Shown here one piece after another: positions 58,185-64,000 of a DNA stretch of 64,000 nucleotides. This stretch comes from Lycorma delicatula (lineage: Eukaryota; Arthropoda; Insecta; Hemiptera; Fulgoridae). Below the pieces are notes generated by a model, which saw nothing but the letters and a program-made list of their open reading frames with translations, was not told the origin of the DNA and searched no databases. The translations under genes were made by a program, and so were the position numbers. Numbering within the stretch: position 1 is the stretch's first letter; each line of letters begins with the position of its first letter. Where the stretch lies: the NCBI RefSeq assembly GCF_047948215.1, contig NC_134455.1:167072575-167136574 (forward strand). The letters are read 5' to 3'.

Positions 58185-60320
58185 TTGTAAAAATATATTG
58201 AGAGTTTTCTTTGCGATTTTATTAATAACTGTTAGTACAAATCATTCTTTGTATGTGTAGTTTACGCAGTTCTGTATGTTTATCGTCTCATTCAGCTTGT
58301 TGGAAGAGGCTATTAGTGTTGCTAGTCGCATCGCTACACATCGAATTAAATTCCCAGTGCGGACGAATTTATTCATCCGACAAACTTCTGTTTGTCGGAT
58401 GGATCTAGTTAATCGCTTCCTTATCAAACCGTCACTTATTTTCATTAAACCAATAGTTACGTGCGGTAAGAAAATTACATATATCTAGTAGCTACTACCG
58501 GAAGTATTCTTAATCATCGAGCATAGCCTCAAAGATGAATAGAAAAAAAAGATAAACTAAACAAATCAAAACTGTTTTATTATTTTTTTTTTTATAAATT
58601 GCCAGATTTATGTAACCGGTTTTCTTCCCTGCAATTTTTTTTTCACGTATGTGTTATGAATACATAACTAGTGGAAATAATTAAAGAGAATATATTTTAT
58701 CAATCGTATTCAACACTCGAATGAGCGTCTGATTATAAAAGTTAGAGTTCGTATGTTTTTTGGTTACCGGTTTCTGTTCTTAAATCCCCAGTTATAACCG
58801 CTGGATCTGATTTTATTTTTTCAGTTTTGTGTACGATACGGAGCCTATGATGAGCGAAATTAAATCACTTATTTTCTCTCACACATCTTTTTTAAGGTTA
58901 CGTACGAATACAATGCCGATTTTATCGTTTATAAATGCATGCACATGAACTGCTCGTTTTTCTTGCTCTTTTTCATTATTTTTGTTTACGCAAACATTAA
59001 TTTCCATTAAAATTTTAGATTGTTTATGAAATGTGAGTTTATAAAGAAGCCATAAAATAATAGATGAAACCATGTTAATAAAATTAGATTTATTACAGGC
59101 TTTTTTGTTTAAAAAGTTTAGTTTTACTCTGTTATTAGGTTTCTGGTAAGTACTACAGAATAGGGTAGTTGTAGAGTGTTAGGAACGGATGAAAGGGCGG
59201 TAACATTAGTTTTAACATCATAAAAACATCATCAAAAAAAAAGTTTTATTCCCTGCAATTAATGTCCTTTACAATAAAAAATACCTAAATTACGGCTTTT
59301 AGTTGTATATTTTTTCACATTCACGAGAAAGATTGCTTTTTATTACAGTTTTTCACGATTACATGAGAAACTAAAGATAGGGAAATACACTGAAAAGTTT
59401 TAGTTAGATTACGTCAATATAATTTACTTTTTGTCTTTTTTTGTTATACAGAATGAGCAACATAAAACCGAACCCGACTGATATGATCAGTCGAGCACAA
59501 AAATGCATCGATGCCCAGGGTGGTCGTTTTGAACATCTTTAGTAACAATAAGGTAAATAAGTGCAACATTTAAATTACGTTTTATGTTTTTCTTATTTAA
59601 TTTATCCGTATCATTCATAAAATTTCATTCCAACATAACCTACAGATTCTACACCGGGGTCGTTACGGTTTCGGTTTTATGTTGCTCACCCTGTACTTTC
59701 AAAACTGATCGAGTTTTGAAGGAATTTTTTTTTCGTAAATAACTCGATTATGGCGAGTTTAGATTAAAAATCAGCACATTTTTGTTTTAGTTATTAAGAA
59801 AGAAATAAGTTAGTTTTAATGTTTAATTTAAATTTGATAATAAATAAGATAAAAAAGCGATTTTTTTTTTAAGGAAGAAATAATCGTTTTGAAATTTGCT
59901 AATGTCATTATAGAAGAAAGTATAGAGTGTAAAAGTTGTGAAGGAATACAAATAATAGAAACAGACAACTGTGAATGTAACATGTAGGAGATATGTTGGA
60001 TCTAAGAAATTGCCGTAGACTAGAAACAGAACGTATGTGTTACCATCCAGTAAAACGACTAATGATAAAAAGAAGTACTATGAAGAACATCAAAATAAGC
60101 TGAAAACTTATACTTTCCTGGCATTGGTTATTTATTATTTTATAGTGGAAAAACAACAGCACATGAAAAAGTTTAAACAATTCAAACAATCGATGATAAT
60201 ATTTAATAATCGATAATATTTAAAAAATCGATTTTGGGGAATGGGGAAGAATTTAGGGGAAATTTTTTTTTATAAATTGTAAGATAAACGTGTACATATT
60301 CAGCTTAATATAAAGTGAAA
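58185..60320. other. AT-rich non-coding stretch
   Basis: No supported gene. The patch 58250-58460 is less AT-rich and contains the perfect hairpin at 58374-58401. The opposing small frames across it mirror each other because of that inverted repeat. Confidence 0.5.
58374..58401. repeat. 12-bp perfect hairpin with 4-nt loop
   Basis: CATCCGACAAAC (58374-58385), loop TTCT, GTTTGTCGGATG (58390-58401). Arms are exactly complementary. Too short for a microRNA precursor by itself. Confidence 0.92.
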
Positions 60321-60725
60321 TTATGTATGCAAAATTTTTAGAAAATTGACCCCAACGAAACTATGTACCTGATCCCCTGGAGATATTGCCCTAAACGTTT
60401 TTCAACCCCATACTTTTTTCATTACCCCATGTACAAATGCCTCTGCGCAAAATTTCAACAAATTGCCACGTATATATGAGTTTGTGTATTTCATCAAAAT
60501 CGGTTTACCCAGTCAAAAATGATCAGGCTTCAAATACGCTGACACATATGCTTACGTATGTACATACATAGGAACATTACCACTACCTTTTATTGTTTTT
60601 TAGAGTCCTTGGGTCATGAAACGTCGATAAGTGATAAATACCCGTACCTGACTTTTTGATTAATTACCTTAATTTCCTTCTTGCAGCATAGCTCTAGAGC
60701 GATGATGCCAGGAAAGTGAAATTGT
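60321..60725 (-). repeat. Unclassified repeat S, copy 1
   Basis: The minus-strand read from 60722 (AATTTCACTTTCCTGGCATC, then GAGCTATGCTGCAAGAAGGA, CAGGTACGGGTATTTATCAC) matches the plus strand at 61811-61894. It continues with GACTGGGTAAACCGATTTTG and CAAATTGCCACGT-type wording on the other strand. Non-coding. Boundaries away from the matched 85 bp are estimates. Confidence 0.65.
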
Positions 60726-61810
60726 AAGCCAAAAGGTTCAAGACACTTTGTACATTTATGAAAGTATAATTTCGATGTAATATGTATTACGTTAACAATA
60801 TTTTCAAAATAGTCTATTCATAATCTTGAGAATTTTATTCAGACGTTTTCATTTTCGTGCCAGCCCCTGAAGTAAAACCGGTAAATTATTTCAATCACTG
60901 GAAATGCAAGTACAATATTTCGGCAATATTCTATTTACTACTATGTTGAGTCTTCGTAATAAGTTAATGATTTTGGTGAACTCTTTGCAGATAATCTATT
61001 ACCTTTATGTCTAACCATCTATCATTATATTAAAAAAAAAAAATCATTTCGCACAATTGATAGGAAATACTAACGTTTCAATGCAACTTATCAAAACCGA
61101 TTTCTTTTTTCTTTTTTTTTACTCTTGTAATATTTGTATCATTTTTCAAAAGTGTCATTAATTTTTTTAAGGCTATTAGAAGACCTATAAAGAGAAGGCT
61201 AGTTTTTTTTTCATTTTACAACCTGTTGACTTCCGAGTCTATAAGTACAAAGACCCAGCTATAAATCTATTTATATGATTATGTATAAACGTGCTAGCGT
61301 CTATTCTGCTTTTTATCGCAAACCGGTTTAATATATATAGTTATGCAGTTATGTTGACTTTAATATGTGACATTGATTCTATTCATTAAATATAATTTTT
61401 ATTTATTTATTTTTTTTAATTGGATTACTTGTGGATGATGTATCGAAAAAGGGAGTAGTTATCTAATATGTGTACTGAACTCGAATATTTTACTCGTATG
61501 TATTTTTAACCCCCATAGGTTAAAAAATATTTTTGTTTATTTTCTGTTTTTTAAAAGAAATAGACTATCACTAAAAATTTAGTTTTTAATTTAAAAAAAA
61601 ATATTTTATTGTATTTATAGCCATGATTTTTGCAATTTTATCAAAATAAAGTAGTCTCCATCCCCTACCACCAGATGTTGTATATTTAAAATTTTATAAA
61701 AAAAAAAAGGTAATTATTAAGTAAATAAAAATGTTTAATTTAGAAGTTTTAAACAGATTTTATATTACCGTAGCCGAGTACTTTAGTATAGATGTATTCA
61801 GGTTTTACAA

Positions 61811-62310
61811 ATTTTACTTTGCCGGCATCATAGCTTTAGAGCTATGCTGTAAGAAGGAAAGAATGGTAATCAGTCAAAAATGAGGTACGGGTTCTTTTGC
61901 ATTTCTGTGTTACCTCTCTACATAAGGACTTATGCTCTATATTAGGTCGGATAAAACACAACAGCAGACTTTAAAAAATAACGAATGAATATTTCCTTGT
62001 TAAAGAAAGATGGGTTAAAATCTAGTTTAGGGTTTACTATTTATCTGGACTTTAGTATTGATGTTACAATTATATTTCATTATTTTGATCTTCGGGGTTT
62101 AATTCGTTTCATGATCCAGGAACTCCGATAAAACAAAGAAAAACTTGGAGGGGTAATGTTCGTATGTACGTGCGTTAGCCTGTTTGAAACATGATAACTT
62201 TTTACAGGATAAATTGGGGGGGGGGGGCAATTTGTCGATAATATTTTGGGGTCAATATTTTCAGGAGGGATTTTGGGAAACAATTTTCTCTAAATTCTGT
62301 CAGTATAACC
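61811..62310 (+). repeat. Unclassified repeat S, copy 2, with downstream unit
   Basis: 61811-61894 is the inverted match of 60638-60722, sharing GGCATCAT.GCT.TAGAGCTATGCTG and GAGGTACGGG/CAGGTACGGG-type ends. Further on, 62010-62105 (CTAGTTTAGGGTTTACTATT, TTATCTGGACTTTAGTATTG) recurs in direct orientation at 63274-63370. Ends in a G12 run (62216-62227) and a G-rich stretch. Confidence 0.65.
62216..62227 (+). repeat. G12 homopolymer
   Basis: Twelve consecutive G followed by CAATTT; a further GGGGTC run follows at about 62248. Possible G-quadruplex-forming DNA. Confidence 0.9.
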
Positions 62311-63273
62311 CCACTTTATATTACGCTCAGTAGATTCGTGCTTACTTATCATATCACTTTAAAAAAAAAATTACTTTAAAATTTTCTCTTCCCGAAAAAC
62401 TGAAGAAAGCTGTTTCGTTATTTATTGCATATTTTCTAACAGAATTTTATTTCATGTCTTCCTAGGCATAATAGTAGTGCAAGCGACCCAAAAAAATACT
62501 TTGGGGGCAATATTGGGGCTGGGGGAGTCAATCAAACAAAGTTAAGAAGAACGATTTCTGAACTTTATAAAACATTTTTGGGTTTATTTAAACTATTAAT
62601 GGTATTAAAAGTTTAAATATTAAAAAGAAATCTTCGGTAACTTTTTATTGGTTGTTTATTTTTTGCAAGAATTTTGTTAGTTTTGTCCATTAACTCGATA
62701 AACGTAGAAAAATTAAATAATTTTCTTATAGTGATTTTAGTGGTGAGGGAGGAGAAAGGTATAAGAAAATAGCAATTTCTTGAATTTTTAAACCATATTT
62801 TAGTTTATTTAAACATGTAATGATAATTTTACGATAAAAATTCATCAAAACATTACCCTACCCCAAAAAATAAATCTAAGCTAAATTTTTTCATGTATAA
62901 TAAATAATTTTTGCATTATATAGCATCAAACAACCAAAGTATTACAACTTTAATGTCAAATTTTTTATTTGTTTTTACAGATTACAAAAATAATCGTAAA
63001 TGTAGAACTTTTGTTTGGTTTTATCTTTAAATAAGAGTAAAGATAAAAATTATTTTCAAATTTTACGATCAGGAAGGAATTGAATATTAAGGTCTATTTA
63101 AACGCTGAAGAAATTAATAATATTATTGTCGGTTTTTTATATTGAAAAAACACGTCGGATATAAAAGTTTGTTTCTATTTTATTTGCTACTAGGATAAAT
63201 AAAAATTTTATATAAAACACAGTGGTAACATATCTTAAAAATAACTAATGACTACTTCCGTTTTACTGGAAGA
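62311..63273. other. AT-rich non-coding stretch
   Basis: Contains G-rich bits (TTTGGGGGCAATATTGGGGC near 62501) that echo the 62216-62260 stretch, so it may be more of repeat S. Otherwise nothing recognised. Confidence 0.45.
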
Positions 63274-63370
63274 CCCAGGTTTAAATCTACTTTAGGGTTT
63301 ACTATTTATCTGGATTCCAGTATCGATATTACAGGTATATTTCAATATTTCGGTCATCGGAGTTTAATTA
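63274..63370 (+). repeat. Repeat S downstream unit, second copy
   Basis: CTACTTTAGGGTTTACTATT, TTATCTGGATTCCAGTATCG, and GGTCATCGGAGTTTAATT match 62010-62105 in the same orientation with scattered substitutions. Confidence 0.75.
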
Positions 63371-64000
63371 ACGTTAATTTGTGTCACGAAAGATTTAAGT
63401 GAGACTAAAAAAAAAAAACTGTCCTATTGTAATCACCAATTTAGAGCTTATTATAATACGACAGTTCAGAATAAAGAAGAATTAATTAGCGTGTTAATAA
63501 ATTATATCTATATTACGATAAAATCTTTTGGCGCGTCTCTTGCTTTCAAAATAGTATATTGTTAAATAAATAAACAATAATATAAATTATTGAAATACTT
63601 TTCAGTATTACTTATCGATTAATACATATAGATTAATAAACAATATTGTATAATCATTATTCTACTTCTGTTTCGTATAGCTGTAATCAAAATTTGTCCC
63701 GTTAAAGAGCGTGAAAATTAATACCAGTAATAGGAAACAATTTTTTTTTTTTCTGATAAAGATCGTGTATGTAATAGGTTGTGTAAAATAGGTGGTATGT
63801 ATCACATATTTTATTGTAACTATTATTCGTACCATACCCCCACCTGAGAACAGTTAATTATAATTTTAGATTTCTGATAAATACCTAAATTTTAGTAGCC
63901 GACATTAATTATTACTATTATTATTTTTTAATAATGTATGTTTTTGATTATTATTCATTCATATATATATATATATATATATATATTTAAAACATTTAGA
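63371..64000. other. AT-rich non-coding stretch ending in a (TA)n tract
   Basis: No gene seen. A TA dinucleotide tract of about 28 bp lies at about 63959-63986. Confidence 0.6.

Overview
This window looks like AT-rich, intergenic or intronic DNA from an insect nuclear genome. Reading frames are short, A/T tracts and microsatellites are frequent, and nearly every protein-like signal is a decayed transposable element. The relic classes are non-LTR retrotransposons, mariner/IS630-type DNA transposons, a Helitron and tRNA-derived SINEs. The RTE-like LINE family here, with its RVG.WNVRSL endonuclease start and a 3' end reading roughly WRAASNQSND, resembles families I know from hemimetabolous insects (Orthoptera, Hemiptera). 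That lineage guess rests on memory of the repeats and is not proven by the sequence. I see no intact host gene, genuine tRNA or rRNA gene, CRISPR array or bacterial-type operon.

Layout. 1-0.17 kb: remnant of a transposase DNA-binding domain, minus strand. 0.47-1.3 kb: a 400-bp (CT)n/(CTCA)n microsatellite abutting a SINE tail, then a second SINE fragment. 3.3-3.7 kb: copy 1 of an unclassified repeat, called repeat R here (others at 49.2-49.9 and 57.6-58.2 kb). 6.2-8.5 kb: LINE copy 1, with endonuclease but without the reverse transcriptase core. 17.0-18.8 kb: LINE copy 2, minus strand, with RT but without endonuclease. 18.8-19.8 kb: the GC-richer 5' part and ORF1 of an R1-like LINE. 21.6-21.8 kb: a palindromic SINE insertion flanked by a perfect 13-bp target-site duplication. 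29.5-33.1 kb: a 3.5-kb I/Jockey-type LINE, minus strand, with EN, RT, RNase H and a zinc-knuckle tail, joined directly to a mariner fragment (33.1-33.5 kb). 35.0-35.45 kb: an unidentified coding-like frame, the only candidate for non-transposon coding sequence. 37.9-38.5 kb: an unclassified GC-richer island. 41.1 kb: a full-length SINE. 43.9-46.4 kb: LINE copy 3, with a dead RT. 48.1-49.0 kb: a 3'-truncated mariner. 51.2 kb: a second SINE type with an 11-bp TSD. 51.8-52.4 kb: an IS630/Tc1-like transposase relic. 53.1 kb: a Helitron 5' end. 53.75-53.92 kb: a SINE. 54.5-56.6 kb: a Helitron with both termini, a decayed helicase and no Rep domain. 60.3-63.4 kb: a cluster of inverted and direct copies of an unclassified repeat.

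No gene set here works together as a pathway; the logic is parasitic and sequential. The SINEs carry tRNA-type internal promoter boxes and would have needed LINE machinery in trans. The Helitron has lost the Rep domain needed to mobilise itself. All LINE and mariner copies carry stops, frameshifts, deletions or lost catalytic residues. I did not find a convincing new biological system. The most informative features are structural: a SINE inverted dimer with clean TSDs, two tRNA heads sharing one SINE tail, local template-switch hairpins inside a LINE, and complementary internal deletions in sister LINE copies. All reading was by eye; identity values, copy numbers and family names would need homology searches.
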